19,021 bases of DNA, taken from 12-FULL-44-12b sp964348525 (lineage in GTDB: Bacteria > Patescibacteriota > Minisyncoccia > Phycocordibacterales > Zambryskibacteraceae). The stretch lies in NCBI GenBank assembly GCA_964348525.1, contig CAYGCY010000008.1:1-19021 (forward strand). Reading direction: 5' to 3'. A program made the position numbers and the translations under genes. Below are positions 6,250 through 14,148 of this stretch, piece after piece. The notes beneath the pieces are model-generated. The model was not told where the DNA came from. It was given only the letters and a program-made list of their open reading frames with translations, and did not search any database. Numbering within the stretch: position 1 is the stretch's first letter; each line of letters begins with the position of its first letter.

Positions 6250-7734
6250 ATGGCATCATTCGAAGAGATTAGACAGGAAAGAGAGAAAAAGCTACAGATT
6301 TACAGGTCCAAAGGACTGAATCCATTTCCGGTCTCTACTAAAAAAGATCTAGATTTATCTGAGGTATCAGAATCTTTTAATAAACTTTTAAAACGTAGCA
6401 AGCCACTTTATTTGGCGGGGCGTGTTATGTCTTTAAGACCGCAGGGGAAGATAATTTTTTTCCATATAGATGACGGCACGGCGCGTTTTCAGGGAATGTT
6501 AAAAAAAGGAGAAGCTAGGGGCATTACGGATGAAGACTTCGATTTGTTCGCTGACACGGTGGATATAGGAGATTTCGTAGAAATTTCTGGGAAACTTTTT
6601 TTGACAAAAAGAAACGAGAAAACTCTTCAGGTAAATGGATGGGCAATGCTCTGTAAAAGCTTGAGACAATTGCCAGAAAAGTGGCACGGGCTTCAAGACG
6701 TCGAAGAAAGATTTAGACATAGATACCTTGATACTTTAATGAACAGCGAGGTGAAGGAGCGCTTCTTAAAAAGGGCCAAGATGGTAGAAGAGATTCGTCA
6801 ATTTTATCTCAAGGAGGGATTTGTTGAGGTTGAGGTGCCCATGCTCCAACCTCTTGCTGGGGGCGCTACTGCGAGACCATTTACCACACACCACAATGCT
6901 TTGGATTTAGATTTTTACCTTCCCGTGGCCCAAGAGCTATATCTGAAGGAGCTTGTTGCTGGTGGTATGCCAAAAGTTTTTGAGATGGGCAGAAGATTTA
7001 GAAATGAAGGAATAGACGTTACCCACAATCCGGAATTTACAATGCTTGAATCACAAGAGGCGTACGCAGATGCTTCTTCTCTCATGGAGTTTACAGAGAG
7101 GCTTTTGAAAGATGTAGTGAAAAAAGTTTCAGGCAAAACAGCAATTTCTTATGATGGGGGTACTATTGACTTCAAAAAGAAATTTTCCCGAATCACTTTT
7201 TATGAAATGTTAAAGACTTATGCGCTTATTCCTTCTCCTGATAAATTAAACAGAGATGAAGCCAAAAACATTGCACTTCGACTTGGGTGTGATGTTGCCC
7301 CCCAAGAGTCTTTGGAAAAAATACTCGATACTATTTACAAAAAAACTGCTAGGCCAAAACTTATGCAGCCCACATTTATCACAGATTATCCTGTAGCGAT
7401 GAACCCATTCGCCAAAAGAAAAGAGGAGGACCCCGCCCTTATAGATAGGTTTCAGCTTGTTATAGGTGGTGCTGAAATAGTAAATGCTTTTTCAGAATTG
7501 AATGATTCAGAAGACCAAAAAGAGAGATACTTGGCAGAAGACAAAAAGAAAGCGGAGGGCGAGCACGAAATCTCTCCTTCAGACCAAGAATATCTTGAAG
7601 CCATGGAGTACGGTATGCCTCCCAATGGTGGTATTGGTATAGGAATAGATAGACTGGCCATGATTTTGTGTGATGTCAAAAATATAAGGGAAATCATACT
7701 TTTTCCGACCCTAAGGCCTAAAGGTAAAGAATAG
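6250..7734 (+). CDS. lysS: Lysyl-tRNA synthetase, class II
   Basis: Charges tRNA-Lys with lysine. The 494-residue protein has the usual class II LysRS order: an N-terminal OB-fold anticodon-binding domain (about residues 54-140, with LAGRVMSLRPQGKIIFFHIDDG), the RFRHRYLD linker, motif 1 (FVEVEVPMLQPLAGGATARPF), motif 2 with FRNEG (250-254) and motif 3 GGIGIGIDR (460-468). QPTFITDYP and ELNDSEDQKER are also LysRS signatures. Length matches the family (about 500). The start ATG at 6250 fits the family N-terminus and has no Shine-Dalgarno site. It is preceded by the hairpin-repeat region and followed by a strong terminator, so it is probably monocistronic or loosely coupled to greA. Confidence 0.97.
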   Translation: MASFEEIRQEREKKLQIYRSKGLNPFPVSTKKDLDLSEVSESFNKLLKRSKPLYLAGRVMSLRPQGKIIFFHIDDGTARFQGMLKKGEARGITDEDFDLFADTVDIGDFVEISGKLFLTKRNEKTLQVNGWAMLCKSLRQLPEKWHGLQDVEERFRHRYLDTLMNSEVKERFLKRAKMVEEIRQFYLKEGFVEVEVPMLQPLAGGATARPFTTHHNALDLDFYLPVAQELYLKELVAGGMPKVFEMGRRFRNEGIDVTHNPEFTMLESQEAYADASSLMEFTERLLKDVVKKVSGKTAISYDGGTIDFKKKFSRITFYEMLKTYALIPSPDKLNRDEAKNIALRLGCDVAPQESLEKILDTIYKKTARPKLMQPTFITDYPVAMNPFAKRKEEDPALIDRFQLVIGGAEIVNAFSELNDSEDQKERYLAEDKKKAEGEHEISPSDQEYLEAMEYGMPPNGGIGIGIDRLAMILCDVKNIREIILFPTLRPKGKE

Positions 7735-7780
7735 ACACATACTAAAAACCCCGCCCTAGAGCGGGGTTTTTAGTATGTGT
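7735..7780. terminator. Rho-independent terminator after lysS (perfect 20-bp stem)
   Basis: The lysS stop (7732-7734) is immediately followed by arms 7735-7754 and 7761-7780, exact reverse complements with a 6-base loop. The core CCCCGC/GCGGGG is followed by TTTTT and mirrored by AAAAA, so it can act in both directions. Its last base is also the first base of the first MraZ-like box. Confidence 0.93.
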
Positions 7781-7845
7781 GGATAAGAGTGGATAACGGT
7801 GGGACAAAGTGGGTGTTAATATAATAGGAGTGGGATGAAGTGGGA
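7780..7845 (+). promoter_or_regulatory. MraZ operator array around the mraZ promoter
   Basis: Six TGGRN boxes start at 7780, 7790, 7800, 7810, 7831 and 7841: TGGAT, TGGAT, TGGGA, TGGGT, TGGGA, TGGGA. Spacing is exactly 10 bp within the first four and within the last two, and 21 bp across the gap. A perfect TATAAT (7820-7825) lies in that gap. E. coli MraZ is known to bind TGGGN direct repeats separated by 5 nt upstream of its own gene, the same 10-bp period. No good -35 is visible, perhaps because the boxes occupy it. Confidence 0.85.
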
Positions 7846-7893
7846 AGCCCGCAAATTGTGTCTCGGCAATCCGAGATTTATAAAAACAAGACC

Positions 7894-8328
7894 ATGCTTA
7901 TAGGAGAATTTACACACGCACTAGACGACAAAAAAAGAATTTCGCTGCCATCAAAATTCCGAAGAGAAATCGGAAAAAAAATTGTCGTTACTTATGGTTT
8001 GGATAAGTGTTTGTGGCTCTTCCCTATAGAAGCTTGGAAAAATTTATCTTCTAAGCTCGCAAACTTGGGCGTAGGCCATTCAGACAACAGACAGTTTACG
8101 CGCGCTATGTTTGGAGGGGCGGGGGAGATAGATGTGGATTCAGCAGGAAGAATACTTTTACCGGAATATTTGTGTGATCATGCTGCACTTCGGTCAAAAG
8201 TAGTTTTTGTTGGAATCCATGACAGAGTTGAATTGTGGAATGAAAAAGAGTGGCAAGTGCATAAACAAAAAGCTTTGAGTAAAGCAGACGCATTAGCTGA
8301 AAAATTAGGCAATCTGGGCACTCTCTAA
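7894..8328 (+). CDS. mraZ: Transcriptional regulator MraZ
   Basis: DNA-binding regulator that heads the division and cell-wall cluster and represses its own promoter in E. coli. The 144-residue protein carries two SpoVT/AbrB-like (MraZ) domains, with the paired signatures D11-DKKRISLP and D82-SAGRILLP. I chose the ATG at 7894 (MLIGEFTHALDDKKR) because it aligns with the MraZ N-terminus. An in-frame GTG at 7840 would add 18 residues unlike the family and would lie inside the last operator box. No Shine-Dalgarno motif precedes it. The phased TGGGN-type boxes upstream strongly suggest autoregulation of the whole mraZ-murF operon. rsmH follows after five bases. Confidence 0.95.
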   Translation: MLIGEFTHALDDKKRISLPSKFRREIGKKIVVTYGLDKCLWLFPIEAWKNLSSKLANLGVGHSDNRQFTRAMFGGAGEIDVDSAGRILLPEYLCDHAALRSKVVFVGIHDRVELWNEKEWQVHKQKALSKADALAEKLGNLGTL

Positions 8329-8333
8329 TTCGT

Positions 8334-9233
8334 ATGACAGTTCACAAACCAGTTCTTTTACATCAAACACTAGAGTTGTTAGGTCTAAAAGCAGGAAATG
8401 TTTTTCTGGACGGTACTTTTGGTGGCGGTGGGCATGGAATGGAAATAGTGAAAGCCATTGCCCCAAACGGTAGATATATAGCAATTGATAAAGATAAAAA
8501 CGCTATTACAAATTCCGGACAAGAAATAAAAACTTTTTCTGAAAGTCTTCAGGTGGAATGTAGGCTCATAAATGGAGACTTTAGAAATGCTAAAGACATA
8601 CTTGAATCTTTGGGCATAGAAAAGATAGACCGCGCATTACTCGACCTTGGTTTCTCAAGTGACCAGATGGATGAATCGGGAAGGGGTTTCTCATTCTTAA
8701 GAAATGAACCACTTCTTATGACGCTTTCTCCAGACGATGAAATTTCCGCAAGAGACCTAATAAACACAGCAAGCGAAAACAAGATAGAAGAGATTTTGTC
8801 TAGTTATGGTGAAGAAAAGTTTTCCAAACAAATAGCAAGGGCTATTTGTGAAGACAGGAAAACTAACGCTATTACTACCACTTGGGAATTGGTTGAGGTA
8901 ATAAAAAAGGCAACTCCTTCTTGGTATCATCACAAAAAAATTCATCCCGCCACGAAAGTTTTTCAGGCGTTAAGAATTTGGACAAATGATGAGCTTGGGG
9001 CACTCGAGAAATTTCTGGCAGATTTTAAACACCTTGCAGTAAAAGGTACTAGATTGGCGGTAATCTCATTCCATAGCCTAGAGGACAGAATAGTGAAAAG
9101 GATGTTTAAGGGTTGGGAAGACGAAGGGTTAGCTGTACGAGTCAACAAAAAGGCGGAAATGCCCGTTTATGGAGAGATCAAAAGCAATAGAAGGTCGAGA
9201 AGTGCGAAATTGAGAGTTTGTGAGTTTTTATAA
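8334..9233 (+). CDS. rsmH: 16S rRNA (cytosine1402-N4)-methyltransferase RsmH (MraW)
   Basis: Methylates N4 of C1402 in 16S rRNA using S-adenosylmethionine. The 299-residue protein starts with the family's HKPVLLHQTLELL and has the SAM-binding loop D26-GTFGGGGHG35, followed by IAIDKD, LLDLGFSSDQMD, HPATKVFQALRI, VISFHSLEDRIVK and NRRSRSAKLR, all diagnostic of RsmH. Length is typical (about 300-315). It is the second gene of the dcw cluster, five bases after mraZ and two bases before the ftsL-like gene. No Shine-Dalgarno motif is present, so translational coupling to mraZ is likely. Confidence 0.97.
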   Translation: MTVHKPVLLHQTLELLGLKAGNVFLDGTFGGGGHGMEIVKAIAPNGRYIAIDKDKNAITNSGQEIKTFSESLQVECRLINGDFRNAKDILESLGIEKIDRALLDLGFSSDQMDESGRGFSFLRNEPLLMTLSPDDEISARDLINTASENKIEEILSSYGEEKFSKQIARAICEDRKTNAITTTWELVEVIKKATPSWYHHKKIHPATKVFQALRIWTNDELGALEKFLADFKHLAVKGTRLAVISFHSLEDRIVKRMFKGWEDEGLAVRVNKKAEMPVYGEIKSNRRSRSAKLRVCEFL

Positions 9234-9235
9234 AA

Positions 9236-9556
9236 ATGAAAGCGATTACATTAATACAAAGATATAGATATACTCCGCATTTGCTTGGGATTTTTGGCAT
9301 TGCTTTTATTGCACTGTATATATTGAGCACGTTTTCTCTGGTCAGAAATACCGCCCTAAGAGCTCATACTGAGAGAGAAATAAGCAGACTGTCTTCTACT
9401 GTGGGGGATCTAGAATTTACATATATAAGTATGAAGAACAATCTGTCTGCCGATAGCCTAGCTACGGCTGGTTTAGAAACGGTTTCCAAAATTAACTATG
9501 TTTCTAGAAATTCGGGCGCAACAGCTTTGGCAATAAGAGGTAACGATTTTAGATAG
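9236..9556 (+). CDS. ftsL: FtsL-like bitopic division protein
   Basis: A 106-residue protein with a short basic N-terminus (QRYRYTPH), one transmembrane helix (about residues 14-34) and a following heptad-like segment (about 43-68, HTEREISRLSSTVGDLEF). This is the architecture and size of FtsL, and the gene lies between rsmH and ftsI where ftsL is found in classical dcw clusters. FtsL sequences are poorly conserved, so the assignment rests on position and topology. It would assemble with FtsB/FtsQ-type partners and the septal synthase at the division site. It starts two bases after rsmH and ends five bases before ftsI. Confidence 0.75.
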   Translation: MKAITLIQRYRYTPHLLGIFGIAFIALYILSTFSLVRNTALRAHTEREISRLSSTVGDLEFTYISMKNNLSADSLATAGLETVSKINYVSRNSGATALAIRGNDFR

Positions 9557-9561
9557 ATACA

Positions 9562-11265
9562 ATGGTTCAATACACAGGAAGAATAAGACTTTTCTCCCTT
9601 CTTATTTTTGTAATGGGGCTTTTCCTTATATCTAGATTATATTTTGTGCAGATAGTTCAAGGAGAAGATTTCAAAAATCAAGCAGATAGACAATACATTA
9701 GGTCTACTTACGATTATTACGACAGAGGAAATATTTTTTTTAGCAATAAAAACGGGGAACTTGTCCCAGCTGCCTCTCTTAAAACAGGTTTTATTTTGTC
9801 TGTGCATCCAGATGATATTGATGATGTGGAGAAATCTTTTATACAATTAAATGAAATTTACCCAATAAATAAAGAAGATTTTATTAAGAAGGCTAACAAA
9901 AAGGGAGACCCAGAAGAAAGGTTGGCTTCAAAAATAGATAAAGCTACTGCTGACAAAATAGAGGCTTTAAAAATATCAGGAGTCCATCTTTCTCAAGAAA
10001 GATGGAGATTTTACCCAGGCAATGTGTTGGCGACGCACTCTATCGGATTTGTTGGATATGACGAGGATAACAAAATAAATGGTAGATATGGACTTGAGCA
10101 TTTTTATGAAGACGTTTTGGGAAGAAATGCGGACAGTGCGTATGCGAATTTTTTTGTAGAAGTATTTAGTGGATTTAAAAAAGTATTTTCTACTGATGAA
10201 CATTTGCAAGGAGATTTGATAACAACCATTGAGCCATCAGTACAAAAATTTTTGGAAAAGAAACTTGAAGAAATTATTTCTACTTGGAGTTCTGATTATG
10301 CTGGGGGGATAATCATGAATCCTACTACTGGAGAAATCTATGCCCTTGCTTTGGCTCCTAAATATGACCCCAATAATCTCCAAAAAGAAAAATCGGTTGA
10401 TATTTTTCAAAATAAATTGGTAGAAGGGGTTTATGAAATGGGCTCTATAATAAAGCCTCTAACAATAGCGGCTGCGCTTGATAGCGGAGCCATAACTCCT
10501 GATACTACTTATTTTGATGCGGGTACTATTACAATAAATGGCAAAAGAATATCAAATTATGATTTGAAAAGCAGAGGGGTGGTCTCTATGCAGGAGGTTC
10601 TCAATCAGTCTCTAAATACAGGGGTGGTTTTTGCCATGCAAAAGATGGGTAGAGCTAATTTCGCTAAATACATGAAAGCTTATTCTGTGGGCCAAGAAAC
10701 AGGCATAGACTTGCCAAACGAAGCCCACGGACTAATAGATAACCTTGATAGTTCTACGGAGGTGGATTATGCAACCGCTGCCTTCGGACAAGGTATAGCC
10801 ATGACTCCTATAGAGACCATAAGAGCACTCTCATCCCTTGGTAATGGAGGTTTTTTGCCAAATCCGCATTTAGTGAAGCAAATAAATTACAAAATAGGGG
10901 GCTCCAAAGTTATGGTCCCTAATCCGAGTGTGCAAGTACTAAAAAAAGAGACATCAGAAACTATTAGCAGAATGTTGGTAAAAGTAGTAGACAATGCATT
11001 ATTGGGCGGGGCTATTAAGATTCCCAATTATAGTATTGCGGCAAAAACAGGGACGGCTCAGGTGGTAAGGGGAGGGGTATACGATGAACATCAATTTTTG
11101 CACTCATTTTTTGGTTATTTCCCAGCCTCAGATCCCAAATTTATAATTTTTCTTTTTAATATGTACCCTAAAAACGTAAAATATGCCTCTGAAACCTTGA
11201 CCCACCCATTTAGTGATACGGTTAAATTTCTGATAAACTATTACGAAATTTCACCAGACAGATAG
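9562..11265 (+). CDS. ftsI: Class B penicillin-binding protein, FtsI/PBP3 type (septal transpeptidase)
   Basis: Cross-links septal peptidoglycan. The 567-residue protein has a cytoplasmic N-terminus of only about 9 residues, one transmembrane helix (about 10-29), a dimerisation region starting with YDRGNIF and containing GVHLSQERWRFYPG and YGLEHFYEDVLG, and a transpeptidase domain with S295-I-I-K298, S350-L-N352 and K495-T-G-T498. Location between the ftsL-like gene and murF marks it as the division PBP, in contrast to the elongasome PBP2 at 3205. The usual RGxIxDRNG motif is altered to RGNIFFSNKNGEL. All catalytic residues are present. Confidence 0.94.
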   Translation: MVQYTGRIRLFSLLIFVMGLFLISRLYFVQIVQGEDFKNQADRQYIRSTYDYYDRGNIFFSNKNGELVPAASLKTGFILSVHPDDIDDVEKSFIQLNEIYPINKEDFIKKANKKGDPEERLASKIDKATADKIEALKISGVHLSQERWRFYPGNVLATHSIGFVGYDEDNKINGRYGLEHFYEDVLGRNADSAYANFFVEVFSGFKKVFSTDEHLQGDLITTIEPSVQKFLEKKLEEIISTWSSDYAGGIIMNPTTGEIYALALAPKYDPNNLQKEKSVDIFQNKLVEGVYEMGSIIKPLTIAAALDSGAITPDTTYFDAGTITINGKRISNYDLKSRGVVSMQEVLNQSLNTGVVFAMQKMGRANFAKYMKAYSVGQETGIDLPNEAHGLIDNLDSSTEVDYATAAFGQGIAMTPIETIRALSSLGNGGFLPNPHLVKQINYKIGGSKVMVPNPSVQVLKKETSETISRMLVKVVDNALLGGAIKIPNYSIAAKTGTAQVVRGGVYDEHQFLHSFFGYFPASDPKFIIFLFNMYPKNVKYASETLTHPFSDTVKFLINYYEISPDR

Positions 11266-11271
11266 AGGTAT

Positions 11272-12585
11272 ATGAAAGATATAACAAAACAATTTCTGAA
11301 ACAGATAGTAGTGCTCGTTCTTACTAAATTATCGATTGCCGTATTAAAAAAATATCAACCCAAAATAATTGCTGTTACTGGGAGCGTTGGAAAGACGACC
11401 ACAAAAGATGCTATTTATACAGCTATCTATAAATACAAAAAAACAAGAAAAAGTGAAAAAAGTTTTAATAGCGAAATAGGAGTACCACTAACAATTCTCG
11501 GGTGTAAAAATGCTTGGTCGAATCCGTTTTTGTGGATTGAAAATATTTTTGTTGGACTTAAATTGGTTTTGTTTAAAAATGATTATCCTGAATGGTTAGT
11601 GCTTGAAGTTGGCGCTGATAGACCTGGAGATATAGAAAATATTTCAAAATGGTTAACCCCAAACATTGCAGTCATTACTAGATTGCCAAATATCCCAGTT
11701 CACATAGAGTATTTTTCATCTGTTGAAGAAATATCTAAAGAGAAATTATTTTTAGCTCGATCATTGGCAAAGGACGGAGTAGTGGTAGTTAATTCTGACG
11801 ACGAAACACTAGAAAGGTTAGTAAAAGAGCTCAATGTCCCAACCATCACATATGGGGCCGATTTAAACTCAGACGTTACAATTACTGATATAACAACCGT
11901 TTACTCAAAAACAGACAATCTAGTATTTCCCTCTGGTATTAATTTTAATTTAAATATAAAGGATCAAAAAATATTGATAAACATTGATAATGTGATAGGG
12001 AACCATGTGGCTTTAAACTTGGGGGCTTCTTTAGCAATAGCAAAATATTTAAACTTGAATATTGATGATGTTGCAAAAGGTTTATCAATGTTTATTAATC
12101 CATTAGGTAGGATGAATTTGATAAAAGGAATAAAGCAAACATTGATAATTGATGATTCTTATAATTCTTCCCCAGTGGCGGTTGAGGAGGGGCTAACAAC
12201 AATGGCTAATTTAAAAATTTCTGGCAGAAAAATAATAGTGCTTGGAGATATGCTTGAATTGGGCATTTTTTCTACAGAGGAGCACAAGAAAATAGGTGAA
12301 AAAGTGGCTAATGTTGGCGATATTTTAATTACTGTAGGGGTACGTGCTAGGGGCTTTGCCGAAGGGGCAATGAACGCGGGAATGTCTGAAAAAAATATTT
12401 TCCAGTATGAAAATTCACAAGAAGCAGGTAAAGAGGTTCAAAATATGCTTAGTTCTGGCGATTTAATCTTTGTTAAGGGGTCTCAAGGTGTAAGGATGGA
12501 AAAATTTGTTGAAGAAATTATGCTTGAACCAGATAGAAAAGCTGACCTTCTAGTTAGACAAAGTAAAGAGTGGATGAAGAAGTAA
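11272..12585 (+). CDS. murF: Mur ligase, MurF type (UDP-MurNAc-tripeptide:D-Ala-D-Ala ligase)
   Basis: Adds D-Ala-D-Ala to the UDP-MurNAc-tripeptide, the last cytoplasmic ligation before the lipid steps. The 437-residue protein has the ATP-binding loop G37-SVGKTTTK45, EVGADRPGDI in the central domain, and the MurF signatures DDSYNSSP (294-301) and LGDMLELG (324-331). Unlike E. coli MurF, whose P-loop lies near residue 100, there is no room for the N-terminal uridine-binding domain; residues 1-33 instead contain a hydrophobic stretch (QIVVLVLTKLSIAVL). Substrate recognition or membrane association may therefore differ. It begins six bases after ftsI and is the last gene of the cluster here. 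Confidence 0.9.
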   Translation: MKDITKQFLKQIVVLVLTKLSIAVLKKYQPKIIAVTGSVGKTTTKDAIYTAIYKYKKTRKSEKSFNSEIGVPLTILGCKNAWSNPFLWIENIFVGLKLVLFKNDYPEWLVLEVGADRPGDIENISKWLTPNIAVITRLPNIPVHIEYFSSVEEISKEKLFLARSLAKDGVVVVNSDDETLERLVKELNVPTITYGADLNSDVTITDITTVYSKTDNLVFPSGINFNLNIKDQKILINIDNVIGNHVALNLGASLAIAKYLNLNIDDVAKGLSMFINPLGRMNLIKGIKQTLIIDDSYNSSPVAVEEGLTTMANLKISGRKIIVLGDMLELGIFSTEEHKKIGEKVANVGDILITVGVRARGFAEGAMNAGMSEKNIFQYENSQEAGKEVQNMLSSGDLIFVKGSQGVRMEKFVEEIMLEPDRKADLLVRQSKEWMKK

Positions 12586-12612
12586 TTTTCTCCACACCTA
12601 AATTAAAAAACG

Positions 12613-12630
12613 GCTTTATTTAAAGCTTTT
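12613..12630 (+). terminator. Weak candidate terminator after murF
   Basis: GCTTT (12613-12617) can pair with AAAGC (12622-12626) around a 4-base loop, followed by TTTT and preceded by A6. The stem is short and AT-rich, so termination may be partial. The murF to next-gene spacer (12586-12700) shows nothing else except a possible -10. Confidence 0.35.
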
Positions 12631-12635
12631 CTGTA

Positions 12636-12641
12636 TATAAT
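12636..12641 (+). promoter_or_regulatory. Candidate -10 for the giant surface-protein gene
   Basis: TATAAT, 59 bases before the ATG at 12701. No convincing -35 hexamer is found 16-18 bp upstream, where the weak terminator stem lies. Base composition is AT-rich, so a chance match is possible. Confidence 0.4.
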
Positions 12642-12700
12642 TGGTTTAACAGACAAATTGGTGGTGGGCCGTATTTCTGTCTGAGACAAGAAATCGGTAA

Positions 12701-13993
12701 ATGAGTTTTTTTAAAACATTTTTTTTAAAAATAGTAGCCTCAAGCTTGTTGTTTGCAAGTGTCTTGTTTGTTGTAGCAACAGCATTTAGTTTTACTGTAG
12801 TCAATGCGGCTGGGGTGCCGTCAATAATTGGATACCAAGGGCGACTTACAGATTCTTCTGGAAATTTGTTAGGAGGAGCGTCTGGCACCACTTATTATTT
12901 TAAATTTTCAATTTGGGATAACCAAACTGTAGGGGCGGGATCGAAAGTATGGCCGGCCTCTTCTCCGGGAGTGGTGGGGACTACAGTTAAGCAGGGAGTT
13001 TTCAATGTAAATATTGGAGACACGGCGAATGGGTATCCTGACACTCTTGATTATTCTTTTAATAATTCAAATATTTATTTGCAGATTGAAGTTGCAACAA
13101 CTTCTGGTGGTGTATACCAAACTCTTTCTCCTAGACAATCAATCACGTCAATAGCTTTTGCCCAAATCTCAGGGGCAGTATCGGGCACGGGTCAATCTGC
13201 TATCGGAACAACTACGGTCGCAGATAATACAGTTTTAACCGTGGAAGCGACAACTACAACAGCTACACCTATTCTTGTAAGAGGAGGTTCTGGACAAGTT
13301 GCGAATCTTTTAGATGTAAAAAGTAATCTAGGAACATCCTTGTTTTCAATAAATAATCTGGGAGGTATCTTAACTACTAGTTCTACAACTCTTCAAAACT
13401 TTACGTTCCAAAATGCAACAGGAACAAATGCCACAACTACGAATTTATTTTCCACAAGTGGGACGTTTACAAATTTATTTGGTACCACGGGCCAACTTAC
13501 AAGTCTTTTAGCACTAGGTTCTACAACCCTCCAAAACTTCACATTCCAAAACGCTACTGGTACAAATGCAACCACAACCAATCTTTATGTCTCTGGGCTG
13601 TCCTCCTCAACGGATCTGAGAGCAAATACGGCGAATATAGGGAATTTAAGCTCCTATATTTTGACAATTTCCAGTTTGGGGGGGTCAGGAGTTAGGTGTC
13701 TCCAAACAGATAATAACGGCCTCATTTCTTTTGCTGCCGGGGCTTGTGGCACTGGCGGAAGTGGTGGTGGGAGTGGAACTTGGTCTACTACAACATCCCA
13801 AGTAACTGGACAATATATAAATTACCCAAACAACAATACTGATGTGGTGACAATCGGTAATTTTGCCACAACGTCAGCCCCTGTATATTTTGATCCAAAC
13901 ACATCCTTTGCGAAAATTTTTAATCAGTTATTTAGCAGTGGCTCCACCACCCTCCAAAACTTCACCTCAACTCAAGGAACCACCACAAACTTT
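12701..13993 (+). CDS. Giant secreted repeat protein, N-terminal part (runs into scaffold gap)
   Basis: First 431 residues of a very large exported protein. A Sec signal peptide is clear (hydrophobic residues about 11-34, likely cleavage after VNA or NAA near 36-37). Next comes a compact N-terminal domain (about 38-150) with IGYQGRLTDSSGNLLGG, YYFKFSIWD, QGVFNVNIGD and LSPRQSITSIAFA, a pattern common at the start of bacterial surface and tail-fibre-like proteins. From about residue 225 it consists of Thr/Ser-rich repeats around (G/S)STTLQNFT...ATTTNL, with LRANTANIGN spacers and the pair RCLQTDNNG/AGACG. The reading frame is open at the gap. The continuation is the frame resuming at 14095; the two belong to one gene. 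No enzymatic function is recognised; a cell-surface fibre or adhesin is inferred. Confidence 0.88.
13939..13993 (+). repeat. 55-nt exact repeat at left edge of gap
   Basis: These 55 bases are identical to 14547-14601. The base before differs (G at 13938, T at 14546). They end exactly at the first N. Confidence 0.97.
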
Positions 13994-14093
13994 NNNNNNN
14001 NNNNNNNNNNNNNNNNNNNNNNNNNNNNNNNNNNNNNNNNNNNNNNNNNNNNNNNNNNNNNNNNNNNNNNNNNNNNNNNNNNNNNNNNNNNNN
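13994..14093. other. Scaffold gap of 100 N
   Basis: Exactly 100 unknown bases, most likely a placeholder length. The giant-protein frame before the gap and the frame after it differ by the placeholder length only. A true length of 2 modulo 3 restores one frame, and repeat structure on both sides predicts 812 nt. Confidence 0.98.
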
Positions 14094-14148
14094 CTCTTCA
14101 TTTAACGGGGTGGGAGATCTTTTCGTGGTGGGTTCAACTACTCTTCAG
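14094..14148 (+). repeat. 55-nt exact repeat at right edge of gap
   Basis: These 55 bases, beginning at the first base after the Ns, are identical to 15414-15468. The next base differs (A at 14149, G at 15469). Confidence 0.97.

Noticed and set aside
7840..7893. GTG start giving an 18-residue longer MraZ
   Set aside because: The extension does not resemble the MraZ N-terminus and lies within the operator; the ATG at 7894 aligns with the family.
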